Below are positions 18,882 through 30,710 of a stretch of DNA of 64,000 nt, in pieces. The stretch comes from Tamlana sp. 2_MG-2023 (GTDB taxonomy: Bacteria > Bacteroidota > Bacteroidia > Flavobacteriales > Flavobacteriaceae). Every line of letters starts with the position of its first letter. The stretch's first letter is position 1. Location: contig NZ_JAUOSF010000001.1 in the NCBI RefSeq assembly GCF_030548465.1, positions 615,375 through 679,374 of the forward strand, in the 5' to 3' direction. The notes under the pieces were generated by a model. The model was not told where the DNA came from. It saw nothing but the letters and a program-made list of their open reading frames with translations, and did not search any database. Both the position numbers and the translations under genes were made by a program.

Positions 18882-19382
18882 ATGAATATAATCATGAAAT
18901 CGGTAATAAAAACCTTAGAAAATGTTGAGGTTGTTTTAACGAATCTTACCAATGAAAATTACTCAAACGCTTCAGTTGGACCTTATTATACCTCTGTAGG
19001 TTCTCATATTCGGCATATTTTAGATTATTATATGTGTATTTTGTCTAAAAATGAAGCCGGAATGGTCGATTTAACGGCTAGGCGAAGGCAAGTGGCTGTG
19101 GAGGAAAATTGTCCGATTGCATTAGATTATTATGAAACAATAAAAGAATTGTTAGTTTCAAGTAGATTACCACTAAATGAACCAGTGGTTGTTATTGATG
19201 ATTTAGGTTTAGGTAAAATAGAATTAGACTATACCTATGCTGCACTTCTATCGCAGGCAAATAGCCATACCGTTCATCATTTTGCTATTATTAATTACAT
19301 ATTAACACAGTTGAATATTCAAATAACAGATGCTAATTTCGGATATAACCCATCTACACCAAAATATATAAAGGCTGAATAG
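18882..19382 (+). CDS. DinB-superfamily (four-helix bundle) protein
   Basis: This ~166-residue protein carries histidine positions typical of the DinB/YfiT metal-binding bundle: SVGSHIRHILDYY near residue 40 and QANSHTVHHFAIINYIL near 133. Members of this superfamily are metal-dependent enzymes (thiol transferases among them); the substrate here is unknown. Three starts are possible (GTG 18876, ATG 18882, ATG 18894). I chose the first ATG; the homologous core begins near MKSVIKTLENVE, so 18894 is also plausible. Confidence 0.72.
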   Translation: MNIIMKSVIKTLENVEVVLTNLTNENYSNASVGPYYTSVGSHIRHILDYYMCILSKNEAGMVDLTARRRQVAVEENCPIALDYYETIKELLVSSRLPLNEPVVVIDDLGLGKIELDYTYAALLSQANSHTVHHFAIINYILTQLNIQITDANFGYNPSTPKYIKAE

Positions 19383-19384
19383 TT

Positions 19385-19615
19385 TTACTTCTTAAACATG
19401 CTGCGCATAATGGTTTGCAAGCCTTTAAACACCATAAAAACAGCCATGGCACAAACAGCACTCCCAATAATTAAAAGCGGGTAATAATAAGGTGATTCTG
19501 GTTTACTGTAAGCAAAACTTAATAATATAGGGCCCATAAAAAGACTTAACACAGAAAAAATTAAAATTTTAACACCCTTAAATAATACGGCTTTGTCTGT
19601 TCTATTTTCTTCCAT
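19385..19615 (-). CDS. DUF6095 family small membrane protein
   Basis: This 76-residue protein has two predicted membrane helices (about 14-33 and 42-63) around a short polar loop rich in proline and tyrosine (SKPESPYYY). Its sequence and its position directly after murQ match the DUF6095 family of Flavobacteriia. The start overlaps the murQ end by 14 nt, so expression is coupled to murQ. Function is unknown. Confidence 0.75.
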   Translation of the reverse strand: MEENRTDKAVLFKGVKILIFSVLSLFMGPILLSFAYSKPESPYYYPLLIIGSAVCAMAVFMVFKGLQTIMRSMFKK

Positions 19616-20423
19616 CTGTATAATTTTTAATAGCGTTTCTAACGCTTTTATATTCGGTTAAAAGTTTTGAAGCTGTTTCAGATGAAACGTTAATTTCATT
19701 CATAATCATGCGAATACCACGATCAACAAGCTTATTGTTACTCAGTTGCATGTCAACCATTTTATTACCTTTTACATGTCCTAATTGAATCATCGTTGCA
19801 GTAGAAATCATGTTTAGCACTAATTTTTGAGCCGTTCCTGCTTTCATTCTAGAACTTCCTGTAACAAATTCCGGACCTACAACAACATCAATAGGGAATT
19901 GTGCGGTTTGCGATAACGGACTATCCTGGTTACAAGAAATACTACCTGTTACGATGTTATTCTCATTACAAGCTTTTAAAGCCGATATCACATAAGGCGT
20001 TGTTCCTGAAGCCGCAATACCTACAACAACATCTTTTTGAGTGATATTATAGTCTTGTAAATCCTTCCAACCTTGAGTTGTAGAATCTTCTGCAAACTCA
20101 ACAGCTTTTCTAATGGCCGAATCACCACCAGCAATTATTCCAAGAACTAAATCGAAAGGCACGCCGAAAGTAGGTGGGCATTCCGAGGCATCAACAACGC
20201 CTAAACGTCCGCTTGTTCCAGCGCCCATATAGAATAATCGTCCGCCAATTTTAAGCTTTTCAACAATTTGAAACACTAAAATTTCAATTTGTGGTAAGGC
20301 TTTTTCAACGGCAGTTGGAACGCTTTTGTCTTCGTTATTAATGTTTTGTAGTAATTCTGAAACCGACATCTTTTCCAGATGGTTGTGATTAGAATCTTGC
20401 TCGGTTGTTTTTATAAAACTCAT
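19602..20423 (-). CDS. murQ: N-acetylmuramic acid 6-phosphate etherase
   Basis: MurQ cleaves the lactyl ether of MurNAc 6-phosphate to give GlcNAc 6-phosphate in cell-wall recycling. The 273-residue protein has the SIS fold and the family signature FYMGAGTSGRLGVVDASECPPTFG region, which includes the catalytic glutamate in ASECPP. GIAASGTTPYV (the second sugar-phosphate loop) and SSRMKAGTAQK follow. The length is slightly short but complete. Its start lies 4 nt after a TAnnTTTG element, suggesting leaderless transcription. The DUF6095 gene overlaps its end. Confidence 0.93.
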   Translation of the reverse strand: MSFIKTTEQDSNHNHLEKMSVSELLQNINNEDKSVPTAVEKALPQIEILVFQIVEKLKIGGRLFYMGAGTSGRLGVVDASECPPTFGVPFDLVLGIIAGGDSAIRKAVEFAEDSTTQGWKDLQDYNITQKDVVVGIAASGTTPYVISALKACNENNIVTGSISCNQDSPLSQTAQFPIDVVVGPEFVTGSSRMKAGTAQKLVLNMISTATMIQLGHVKGNKMVDMQLSNNKLVDRGIRMIMNEINVSSETASKLLTEYKSVRNAIKNYTDGRK

Positions 20424-20427
20424 AGGT

Positions 20428-20435
20428 CAAAAATA
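20428..20435 (-). promoter_or_regulatory. -7 element abutting the murQ start codon
   Basis: On the minus strand the sequence reads TATTTTTG, then ACCT, then ATG. This is the TAnnTTTG-N4-ATG geometry also seen at 6556, 9168 and 39242. Confidence 0.45.
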
Positions 20436-20545
20436 CGTATTTTTTTAGTTTGAAGAAGAAAAAGGCTGGCTACTTTACGGTGTTCTATTGTTAATGTTGC
20501 TTTAAAAATTCAGAGAAAAAAGTATCATAAATTTTAAAGTATGAC

Positions 20546-20578
20546 ATAAAAAAAGCCCCTTAAAAATAAGAGGCTTTT
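20546..20578 (-). terminator. Rho-independent terminator of icd
   Basis: Stem AAAAGCCcCTT / AAGaGGCTTTT with flanking A and T runs, about 20 nt beyond the icd stop on the minus strand. Confidence 0.75.
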
Positions 20579-20598
20579 GTAAAATATATAAGAATAGA

Positions 20599-23554
<2,956 letters not shown>

Positions 23555-23586
23555 AAAAAAAGCCCTGATAAAAATCAAGGCTTTTT
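23555..23586 (-). terminator. Rho-independent terminator of rplS
   Basis: AAAAAGCCcTGAT / ATCAaGGCTTTTT stem with an AAAA loop, 27 nt past the rplS stop, flanked by A and T runs on both sides. Confidence 0.85.
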
Positions 23587-23613
23587 AAGTCTGCTAATGC
23601 AGTTGTATTATGC

Positions 23614-23964
23614 TTAACGTCTACGCTCAGTAATTCTGGCTTTTTTACCAGTAAGACCTCTAAAGTAGTAGATTCTTGCTCTACGCACTTTACCACGTTT
23701 GTTAACTTCAACTTTTTGTAATGCAGGTAAGTTAACTGGGAAGATACGCTCTACACCAACTGTTCCTGACATTTTTCTAATTGTAAAAGTTTCTGAAGAT
23801 CCAGATCCTCTTCTTTGAATTACTACACCTCTAAAGAACTGAGTTCTAACTTTTTCTCCCTCTCTAATTTCGTAGTATACAGTAATTGTATCACCAGCTG
23901 CAAATTCTGGGAATTCCTTTTTTGTTACAAATTCGTCTTGTACAAATTTTACTAAAGATTCCAT
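23614..23964 (-). CDS. rplS: 50S ribosomal protein L19
   Basis: L19 lies at the interface of the large and small ribosomal subunits. The 116-residue sequence contains the hallmark segments FAAGDTITVYYEI, RTQFFRGVVIQRRG, TFTIRKMSGTVGVERIFPVNLP and KRGKVRRARIYY. In many bacteria rplS directly follows trmD. Here it does so in the same orientation, but 764 bp away, across a stretch of repeats. Confidence 0.97.
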   Translation of the reverse strand: MESLVKFVQDEFVTKKEFPEFAAGDTITVYYEIREGEKVRTQFFRGVVIQRRGSGSSETFTIRKMSGTVGVERIFPVNLPALQKVEVNKRGKVRRARIYYFRGLTGKKARITERRR

Positions 23965-24728
23965 ATCTTTATATTTTATAATTATTTATTCAGAACAACA
24001 TTCACGATTCTCGCCAGAGGTTAACCCGAAATTGGCTGCAAAAATAATCATTAATTACGTATTTGCAATCTTTTATTTAATTTATTTTGGTGTTCCTTGC
24101 AGGTCAGGCTATACGCTATATCTTTTTTGTAATGAGCTTATTATTTGGTGTTTAGGTTTTTTTAGAAGATGTTTTGGTTTTCCTTTTCAAATTTACAGCA
24201 ACAAAAAAGGATGCCGCTGCTATCCTTAACACGGGGTGTACGTTTCTTAAGAATGTGTTTTGTTAATTTGACTATTGACTATTGACTATTGACTATTGAC
24301 TATTGACTATATGTTGAACTGGGAATTTTGACGGAATACTGGTGACCAGTGATGATGTTGAAAGGTTTATGCATTTATTCGTTGAACTGTTTATATGTTT
24401 GACTGAAAACTGCGACTTACACTGGAAACTCGATATGAAAAAGTAAACTCAAAACATCAGGAATGAACAGCCTTAAACTTCAAACCTGAAACTCTTGAAA
24501 AATTTTTCCCTTTTCATTATTCATTATTAATTATTAATTGAATTGGTGATTTAGACAGAAGACAGAAGACGGTTGAGCGTGGGTGACGTTGAAATGTTTG
24601 TTCGTTTATGCGTTGAGCCGTGTATTTGTTTAACTGAAAACCGTGACTGAGACTGCGACTAGAAACTCCACATGAAAAAACAAACCCAAAACGTCAGGAA
24701 TAAACAACTTGAAACATTAAACCTGAAT
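23965..24728. repeat. Repeat-rich gap between trmD and rplS
   Basis: This 764-bp stretch has no supported gene. It contains six tandem copies of the 7-mer TGACTAT (24269-24310) and an AT-rich ATTATTAATT run near 24513-24540. Two degenerate direct copies of a ~140-bp unit also lie here (about 24351-24489 and 24582-24728). They share GTTGAA, TTTA-TG, GACTGAAAAC-G-GACT, ACTGGAAACTC/ACTAGAAACTC, ATGAAAAA-AAAC and AAAAC-TCAGGAAT-AACA blocks. A hairpin AAGGAT/ATCCTT is at about 24208-24228. Confidence 0.75.
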
Positions 24729-25406
24729 CTAATCCTCTAACAAATCAGGTCTGCGTTCCTTGGTTCTTAAATACGCTTGTTCTTCACGCCATTTCTCTAT
24801 TTTAGGTAAGTTTCCGCTAAATAATAATTCAGGAACCTTGTAACCTTTATATTCTCGTGGTTTGGTATAAATAGGAGGCGCTAACAAATTATCTTGAAAA
24901 GAATCAGTTAGGGCAGAAGTTTCGTTTCCTAAAACACCTGGGATAAGTCTAATTACCGCATCGCATAATACAGCAGCGCCCAATTCACCCCCAGAAAGGA
25001 CATAATCACCAATGGAAATTTCACGAGTCACAAACATATCACGAACCCGCTGATCCACACCTTTATAATGTCCGCATAAAATAATAAGGTTTTCTTTAAG
25101 CGATAATTGGTTAGCAATCCCTTGTTTTAGGGTTTCACCATCAGGCGTCATATAAATGATGTCGTCATAATCGCGTTCAGACTTCAAAGCAGAAATACAC
25201 TTGTCAATAGGTTCAACCATCATAACCATACCAGCACCACCACCAAATTGGGTGTCGTCAATAGATTTATAATTATCAGAGGTGTAGTCTCTTAAATTAT
25301 GAAAGTGAACTTCCACCAAACCAGCTTCAATAGCTCGTTTTAAAATAGAAGCTTCAAAAGGACTTTTAAGTAATTCGGGTAAAACCGTTATAATATCTAT
25401 GCGCAT
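24729..25406 (-). CDS. trmD: tRNA (guanine37-N1)-methyltransferase
   Basis: TrmD methylates G37 next to the anticodon and prevents +1 frameshifting. The 225-residue protein starts [13 protein letters not shown] and shows [11 protein letters not shown]. The trefoil-knot SAM site is visible as [26 protein letters not shown] and IPGVLGNE, followed by the C-terminal domain ([21 protein letters not shown]-type segment). All catalytic motifs are intact. A TATCTTTG element lies about 26 nt upstream of the start. Confidence 0.96.
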   Translation of the reverse strand: MRIDIITVLPELLKSPFEASILKRAIEAGLVEVHFHNLRDYTSDNYKSIDDTQFGGGAGMVMMVEPIDKCISALKSERDYDDIIYMTPDGETLKQGIANQLSLKENLIILCGHYKGVDQRVRDMFVTREISIGDYVLSGGELGAAVLCDAVIRLIPGVLGNETSALTDSFQDNLLAPPIYTKPREYKGYKVPELLFSGNLPKIEKWREEQAYLRTKERRPDLLED

Positions 25407-25642
25407 GATTCATTTAAAAAGTGCTGCAAAGATAATTTAATTGTTTGATAGTTTGTTACGTGAATTTAATGGCATGATTTATAAAAGCTATAACTTCTAA
25501 AGAATCACTTAATTTTTAAGTATTAGTATAAAGTTAAATTTTACATAAAGGCTATATGGTATAAGCCATTTTATCTAAATTAGTTGCCAAAATGAATAAG
25601 TATTAAGCTTTGGTAAAGAGATATAAAACAACATGTTTTTTG

Positions 25643-25673
25643 TTGCTAAAAGCCATAGGTTTCAGTACATTTG
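25643..25673 (+). promoter_or_regulatory. Promoter of ppa (TTG-N20-TAnnTTTG)
   Basis: TTG at 25643-25645 and TACATTTG at 25666-25673 are separated by 20 nt, an almost ideal Bacteroidota housekeeping promoter. The predicted leader before the ppa ATG is about 45 nt. The remainder of the trmD-ppa gap (25407-25725) shows nothing else that I can name. Confidence 0.65.
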
Positions 25674-25725
25674 TGCACTTAAAATATTAAACAGAACTAC
25701 TTATATATAACTAAATAACTTTAAA

Positions 25726-26262
25726 ATGAGTGATAAGAAAAAACAGTCATCTGTAACTTTCGATGTGTTAATTGAAATCCCTAAAGGAAGTAGAAATAAG
25801 TATGAATACGATTTTACACTACACAAAATTAGATTCGACCGTATGTTATTTTCTTCTATGATGTACCCTGGAGATTACGGTTTTATTCCAGAAACTTTAG
25901 CGTTAGATCAAGATCCTTTAGATGTTTTAGTTTTGGGACATCAACCAACTTACCCAATGGTGGTTATGGAAGTAAGACCTATTGGTGTGTTTTACATGAC
26001 AGATGAAAAAGGACCAGATGAAAAAGTTATTTGCGTACCAGTTTCAGATCCTATTTGGAGTAATAAAACGGATATCGCGGATTTAAATCCACATAGATTA
26101 AAAGAAATAGAGCACTTCTTTCAAGTATATAAAGACTTAGAAAAGAAAAAAGTTGATACAGGTGGTTGGGGTAATGCTGAAGCCGCCATAAAAATTTACC
26201 ATGAATGTGTTAAACGTTACGACGATAGCGAACATAAAAAGAAAAGAACCTTTACCATATAA
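25726..26262 (+). CDS. ppa: Inorganic pyrophosphatase, soluble family I
   Basis: This enzyme hydrolyses pyrophosphate to phosphate in the cytoplasm, pulling biosynthetic reactions forward. The 178-residue protein contains the family signature DQDPLDVLVL with its metal-binding aspartates, preceded by MYPGDYGFIPETLA, and KEIEHFFQVYKDLE near the C-terminus. It has its own promoter and terminator. A second, membrane-bound ion-pumping pyrophosphatase is encoded 277 bp downstream. Confidence 0.95.
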   Translation: MSDKKKQSSVTFDVLIEIPKGSRNKYEYDFTLHKIRFDRMLFSSMMYPGDYGFIPETLALDQDPLDVLVLGHQPTYPMVVMEVRPIGVFYMTDEKGPDEKVICVPVSDPIWSNKTDIADLNPHRLKEIEHFFQVYKDLEKKKVDTGGWGNAEAAIKIYHECVKRYDDSEHKKKRTFTI

Positions 26263-26286
26263 GTTCTTTTTGAGAAGACCAATTCA

Positions 26287-26321
26287 AAACCATCCTGTTT
26301 GTAAAAGCAGGGTGGTTTTTT
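26287..26321 (+). terminator. Rho-independent terminator of ppa
   Basis: AAACCATCCTG / CAGGGTGGTTT stem (one G-T pair) with a 10-nt loop followed by T6, 24 nt after the ppa stop. Confidence 0.8.
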
Positions 26322-26539
26322 AGTATTGGTAAAACTTAAGATTCATCTTTGGTTTTACGACATATTTCGCATATGAAAAACTAATTAACAAACAAATATC
26401 ATAGTATTGTAAATATTATAGTTTATGTGGTGATTTGGTATGGAATATTTAAATTAACCTAGCTTTTTTTATCACTTTTATTTTTCCTATTTTTAACAAG
26501 ATTTAAAAAAACAACTAATTATTAAATGACTGACTAATT

Positions 26540-28888
26540 ATGGAATTAATCGTGAAATTTTTACCGCTTTTTGGTGTTTTAGCCTTAGCGTTTGTGTTTA
26601 TTAAAAGTGCTTGGGTCACCAAACAGGATCAAGGTGATGAAAAAATGAAAAGAATAGCTAAAAACATTGCCGATGGTGCGATGTCTTTTCTCAAAGCCGA
26701 GTACAAAATATTATCAATTTTCGTTGTAGCAGTTGCTATTCTGCTTTATTTCAAAGGGAACTCTGAAACCGGCTCTAATGGTATGGTGGCTGTTTCCTTT
26801 ATTGTTGGCGCTATTTGTTCAGCATTAGCTGGATTTATTGGTATGAAGGTCGCTACCAAGGCCAATGTGCGTACAACCAATGCAGCAAGAACATCATTAG
26901 GAAAAGCACTAGAAGTAGCTTTTGCTGGGGGTGCAGTGATGGGATTAGGTGTTGTAGGACTGGGTGTTCTTGGGCTTAGTGGATTATTTATGATTTATAG
27001 TGAAATGGGCTGGGGACTTAATGAAGTTCTAAATGTACTTTCAGGATTTTCGCTTGGTGCTTCTTCTATTGCATTGTTTGCTCGTGTTGGTGGTGGTATT
27101 TATACCAAGGCTGCCGACGTAGGTGCCGATTTAGTAGGTAAGGTGGAAGCAGGTATTCCTGAAGATCACCCATTAAATCCAGCAACTATCGCTGATAATG
27201 TTGGTGATAACGTTGGAGATGTTGCAGGGATGGGAGCCGATTTATTTGAGTCTTACGTAGGATCAATTATAGGTACGATGGTTTTAGGAGCTTTTATTTT
27301 AACGCCAGATTTTAACGGATTAGGAGCTGTGTACTTGCCTTTAGTGCTTGCTGCCGTAGGGATAGTAATGTCTATTATAGGTACCTTTTTTGTGAAAGTA
27401 AAAGATGGCGGAAATCCGCAATCGGCTTTAAATATTGGAGAGTTTGGGTCTGCGGGTTTAATGGTTATCGCTTCATATTTTATTATTAATACTTTAATCC
27501 CTGAAACTGTTGAAGGTTTGCCTTTTGGTGCTATGGGGGTGTTTTGGGCAACTATAGCAGGTTTAGTAGCAGGTTTAGCTGTTGGAAAAGTAACTGAATA
27601 TTATACAGGAACAGGTAAAAAACCAGTAATGTCTATCGTTAAGCAATCGGAAACAGGTGCTGCAACAAACATTATTGCAGGTTTAGGTATCGGGATGATG
27701 TCTACAGCTATTCCAATTCTTTTAATAGCAGCAGCTATTTTAGTTTCTCATCATTTTGCTGGTTTATACGGTATTGCTATTGCAGCGGTTGGAATGCTTG
27801 CAAATACAGGAATTCAGTTAGCGGTTGATGCGTATGGTCCAATTTCAGATAATGCTGGAGGGATTGCAGAAATGGCAGAATTACCAAGTGAAGTTCGTGA
27901 ACGTACCGATAAATTAGATGCAGTAGGAAACACAACTGCAGCGATTGGAAAAGGTTTTGCAATTGCTTCCGCAGCGTTAACGGCATTGGCTTTATTTGCT
28001 GCTTTTATGAAAACAGCGGGAGTTGTAGCAATCGATGTGTCGAAACCAGATATTATGGCTGGATTATTAGTGGGAGGGATGTTACCTTTTGTGTTTTCAG
28101 CACTTTCAATGAATGCTGTTGGTCGTGCAGCGATGGCTATGATTGAAGAGGTGCGTCGTCAGTTTAGAGACATTCCGCAGTTGAAAGCCGCTTTAGGGGT
28201 GATGCGTAAATATGATTCAGACATGAGTAAGGCAACGCCTGAGGATCGTGCTATTTTTGATGCTGCCGATGGTTATGCAGAATATGATAAATGTGTTGAT
28301 ATTTCAACAAAAGCTTCAATTAGAGAAATGGTATTACCAGGTCTGTTGGCCATAATAGTACCTGTAGCTGTTGGTTTTATTGGTGGTGCTGAAATGTTAG
28401 GCGGATTGCTTGCTGGCGTTACTACTTGTGGTGTGTTAATGGCGATTTTCCAATCTAATGCCGGTGGTGCATGGGATAACGCTAAAAAAACCATTGAAGA
28501 GCAAGGTAGAAAAGGTACAGAAGCACATAAGGCCTCTGTGGTTGGTGATACCGTTGGAGATCCGTTTAAAGATACTTCAGGACCTTCGTTAAATATTTTA
28601 TTAAAATTAATGTCGGTGGTAGCTTTAGTTATCGCTCCTAGTATTGCCATTTCTGCTGATGCGTTAACCGCTTATTCTTCTGAAGAAGAAATTATTGAAC
28701 AAGTTGAAGTTGTTTCGGTTACAAAAGAAGTTACTATGGATATAACAGATAATGAAGATGGAACAGTCAAAGCAGTTATTACTACGGTAACTACGACTGA
28801 TGATGATGTAGCAACTAGTTATACTACATTTCATGGTACTGAAGAAGAAGTTAAAGCACGTATAGAGGCATTAAAAAGTGAAAAATAA
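26540..28888 (+). CDS. hppA: Membrane-bound ion-translocating pyrophosphatase, K+-dependent type
   Basis: This 782-residue integral membrane pyrophosphatase couples pyrophosphate hydrolysis to Na+ and/or H+ export. Catalytic loops are seen as [41 protein letters not shown] and [16 protein letters not shown]. The [11 protein letters not shown] motif has alanine and glycine at the positions that distinguish K+-dependent from K+-independent enzymes, so it is predicted to be K+-dependent, a class that often pumps Na+. [18 protein letters not shown] is at the C-terminal core. An extra acidic, threonine-rich tail of ~70 residues follows (from about 712). The ion pumped is an inference. Confidence 0.93.
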   Translation: MELIVKFLPLFGVLALAFVFIKSAWVTKQDQGDEKMKRIAKNIADGAMSFLKAEYKILSIFVVAVAILLYFKGNSETGSNGMVAVSFIVGAICSALAGFIGMKVATKANVRTTNAARTSLGKALEVAFAGGAVMGLGVVGLGVLGLSGLFMIYSEMGWGLNEVLNVLSGFSLGASSIALFARVGGGIYTKAADVGADLVGKVEAGIPEDHPLNPATIADNVGDNVGDVAGMGADLFESYVGSIIGTMVLGAFILTPDFNGLGAVYLPLVLAAVGIVMSIIGTFFVKVKDGGNPQSALNIGEFGSAGLMVIASYFIINTLIPETVEGLPFGAMGVFWATIAGLVAGLAVGKVTEYYTGTGKKPVMSIVKQSETGAATNIIAGLGIGMMSTAIPILLIAAAILVSHHFAGLYGIAIAAVGMLANTGIQLAVDAYGPISDNAGGIAEMAELPSEVRERTDKLDAVGNTTAAIGKGFAIASAALTALALFAAFMKTAGVVAIDVSKPDIMAGLLVGGMLPFVFSALSMNAVGRAAMAMIEEVRRQFRDIPQLKAALGVMRKYDSDMSKATPEDRAIFDAADGYAEYDKCVDISTKASIREMVLPGLLAIIVPVAVGFIGGAEMLGGLLAGVTTCGVLMAIFQSNAGGAWDNAKKTIEEQGRKGTEAHKASVVGDTVGDPFKDTSGPSLNILLKLMSVVALVIAPSIAISADALTAYSSEEEIIEQVEVVSVTKEVTMDITDNEDGTVKAVITTVTTTDDDVATSYTTFHGTEEEVKARIEALKSEK

Positions 28889-28925
28889 ATAATTAAAATA
28901 GAAACTGTTTCAAAAATGTTCGAGG

Positions 28926-29007
28926 ACGTCATTCTGAACTTGATTCAGAATCCTAACAAATTGAAAAACTAATTATGGGGAGAACCTGAATCAAGTTCAG
29001 GTTGACA
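28926..29007. repeat. Short two-hairpin repeat related to the MITE-like family
   Basis: Two palindromes sit 31 nt apart: ATTCTGAA/TTCAGAAT (28931-28951) and AACCTGAA/TTCAGGTT (28983-29003). They have the same order and spacing style as the inner hairpins of the ~153-bp repeats but lack the outer ends. It is located after hppA. Confidence 0.65.
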
Positions 29008-29064
29008 GAAAGATTATTTTTTATATAGCTTTTATTTAATAAATTAAAAGTCTCGCTTAAAATA

Positions 29065-29091
29065 AAAAACCACGTGAATCACGTGGTTTTT
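29065..29091. terminator. Bidirectional terminator between hppA and the deoxynucleoside kinase
   Basis: A perfect AAAAACCACGTG / CACGTGGTTTTT stem with a 3-nt loop. The A and T tracts on either side suit both convergent genes. Confidence 0.85.
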
Positions 29092-29125
29092 AGGTTTTAT
29101 AAGTTTTATGCAGCGTAACGAGTTC

Positions 29126-29740
29126 TTAAAACAAACCGTTAATTTCAGCGTCTATGGTGTTTATGATACTTCCTAAGTCCTCTGGATTATCAACAAAATC
29201 TAGTTTGTCTACATCAATAATAAGAAGTTTTCCTTTGTTGTAGCCATGAATCCAAGCTTCGTAGCGTTCGTTTAAACGACTTAAATAATCAATACTTATG
29301 GTGTTTTCATAATCGCGACCACGCTTTTGTATTTGGGCTACTAAGTTGGGAATACTGCTTCTCAAGTAAATTAAAACATCGGGACCTTGTACTAACGATT
29401 CCATAAGTTCGAAAAGCGATCGGTAATTTTCAAAATCGCGATTCGTCATTAAACCCATGGCATGTAGGTTAGGGGCGAAAATGTGAGCATCTTCATAAAT
29501 CGTTCGATCTTGAATGATATCTTTTCCGCTTTGGCGAATTTGTAAAACTTGACGGAATCGGCTGTTTAGAAAGTAAACTTGTAAATTAAAACTCCAACGC
29601 TCCATTTGATTGTAAAAATCATCTAAATATGGATTGTCTACAACATCTTCTAATTGAGGTTCCCACTTATAATGTTTAGCGAGTAATTGGGTGAGTGTCG
29701 TTTTTCCTGCGCCAATATTTCCAGCAATAGCAATGTGCAT
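29126..29740 (-). CDS. Deoxynucleoside kinase (dAK/dGK family)
   Basis: This 204-residue P-loop kinase phosphorylates deoxynucleosides for salvage. The sequence begins MHIAIAGNIGAGKTTLTQLL (Walker A). It continues with EDVVDNPYLDDFY, where the acidic residue acts as catalytic base, then IIQDRTIYEDAHIFA carrying the DR(S/T) motif, then LRSSIPNLVAQIQKRGRDYE (LID region). Which base it prefers cannot be read from the sequence. It starts 3 nt after the stop of the exported protein gene upstream, so the two are probably co-transcribed. Confidence 0.88.
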   Translation of the reverse strand: MHIAIAGNIGAGKTTLTQLLAKHYKWEPQLEDVVDNPYLDDFYNQMERWSFNLQVYFLNSRFRQVLQIRQSGKDIIQDRTIYEDAHIFAPNLHAMGLMTNRDFENYRSLFELMESLVQGPDVLIYLRSSIPNLVAQIQKRGRDYENTISIDYLSRLNERYEAWIHGYNKGKLLIIDVDKLDFVDNPEDLGSIINTIDAEINGLF

Positions 29741-29743
29741 CGT

Positions 29744-30523
29744 TTAATTAGTTTTTAATTTAAATTCCTGTATGCTCTTATTGGTGTAAATATACAAGGT
29801 TTCATTCGTTACAAAAAAATCATTTATCAATAAATTTCCTGTTTTTATTGGGGTCAATTGCTCACTGTTTTTTTTCATATAAAATAAAGTATTTTCTTTT
29901 TTTAGTATGATGTTTTCATTGCTTTCAGCGAAAGATGTGAACCCCGTATTTTTCATTTTCTTAATTAAACTTCCAAAGTAGTTATACATATATAGGTAGT
30001 TCTCTGTGAGGAGCCAACAGTAGTTGTAATTACTTTTTAGATCTAAAACAGCACTTTGCACAGGAACCGTTTGAGCGCGAGAGCTCTTAGTTTTATAATC
30101 AAAAAGTTCTAGTTTTTGAAGATCTTGATTGAAAATCCAAATGGTATTATCATAACCTGCAGATATTTGAGATACATTCTTATAAGGGGTTATTTGATTG
30201 AAATCAATTTTGAAAATTTCCGCTAGCCGGTTGTCCAGAATAATGACGGTATTAAAATCTTTATAAAATAAATTGATCTTTAAAGGATTAAAAGTGTCAA
30301 CAGTAAATAAATCTCCCAGTTGCAAATTGCTAAACGTGATGGTTTTTGAATCATCTTTTTTATGAAACACATTATTAGTAACATAGTATGCCGAGCCAAA
30401 ATTATCAATGGAGATAAGCGTTTCAGCGTTTAATGCCTTGGTTTTTAAGAATTCAGCCTCTATAGATTCTTGAGCGAATACAGTGGCTGAAATTAAGAAT
30501 AATATGATTTTTATTGATCTCAT
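29744..30523 (-). CDS. Exported beta-propeller-like protein of unknown function
   Basis: This 259-residue protein has a signal peptide (MRSIKIILFLISATVFAQ). The rest consists of repeated beta-strand units, with motifs such as DNTIWIFNQDLQKLELFDY and YCWLLTENYLYMYNYFG that resemble blades of a propeller. No enzyme motif is seen. Genes of this type are commonly found next to the deoxynucleoside kinase in Flavobacteriaceae, but no functional link is known to me. Confidence 0.6.
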   Translation of the reverse strand: MRSIKIILFLISATVFAQESIEAEFLKTKALNAETLISIDNFGSAYYVTNNVFHKKDDSKTITFSNLQLGDLFTVDTFNPLKINLFYKDFNTVIILDNRLAEIFKIDFNQITPYKNVSQISAGYDNTIWIFNQDLQKLELFDYKTKSSRAQTVPVQSAVLDLKSNYNYCWLLTENYLYMYNYFGSLIKKMKNTGFTSFAESNENIILKKENTLFYMKKNSEQLTPIKTGNLLINDFFVTNETLYIYTNKSIQEFKLKTN

Positions 30524-30710
30524 AGATGTTGTGAAATTACAAAAACCAATTCGTTTATCACCAGATAAAAAACAACCTAAATTCTAGATGAATTCAGAAA
30601 TACACGACGGTTGGTTGTTTTAAGTTTTTTTTAACATTTTACAATTAAACTAATAGATTTGTAATAGGTCTTATAGTCATTAAAGCAAAGACTTTAGTGA
30701 CTAATTAAAC

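Noticed and set aside
24032..24229. 65-codon cysteine-containing frame upstream of rplS
   Set aside because: TTG start, composition unlike real genes nearby, no similarity recognised, and it overlaps the likely rplS promoter region.
24269..24310. Regularly spaced repeats considered as a CRISPR array
   Set aside because: The unit is only 7 bp and directly tandem with no spacers, and no cas gene is in the window.
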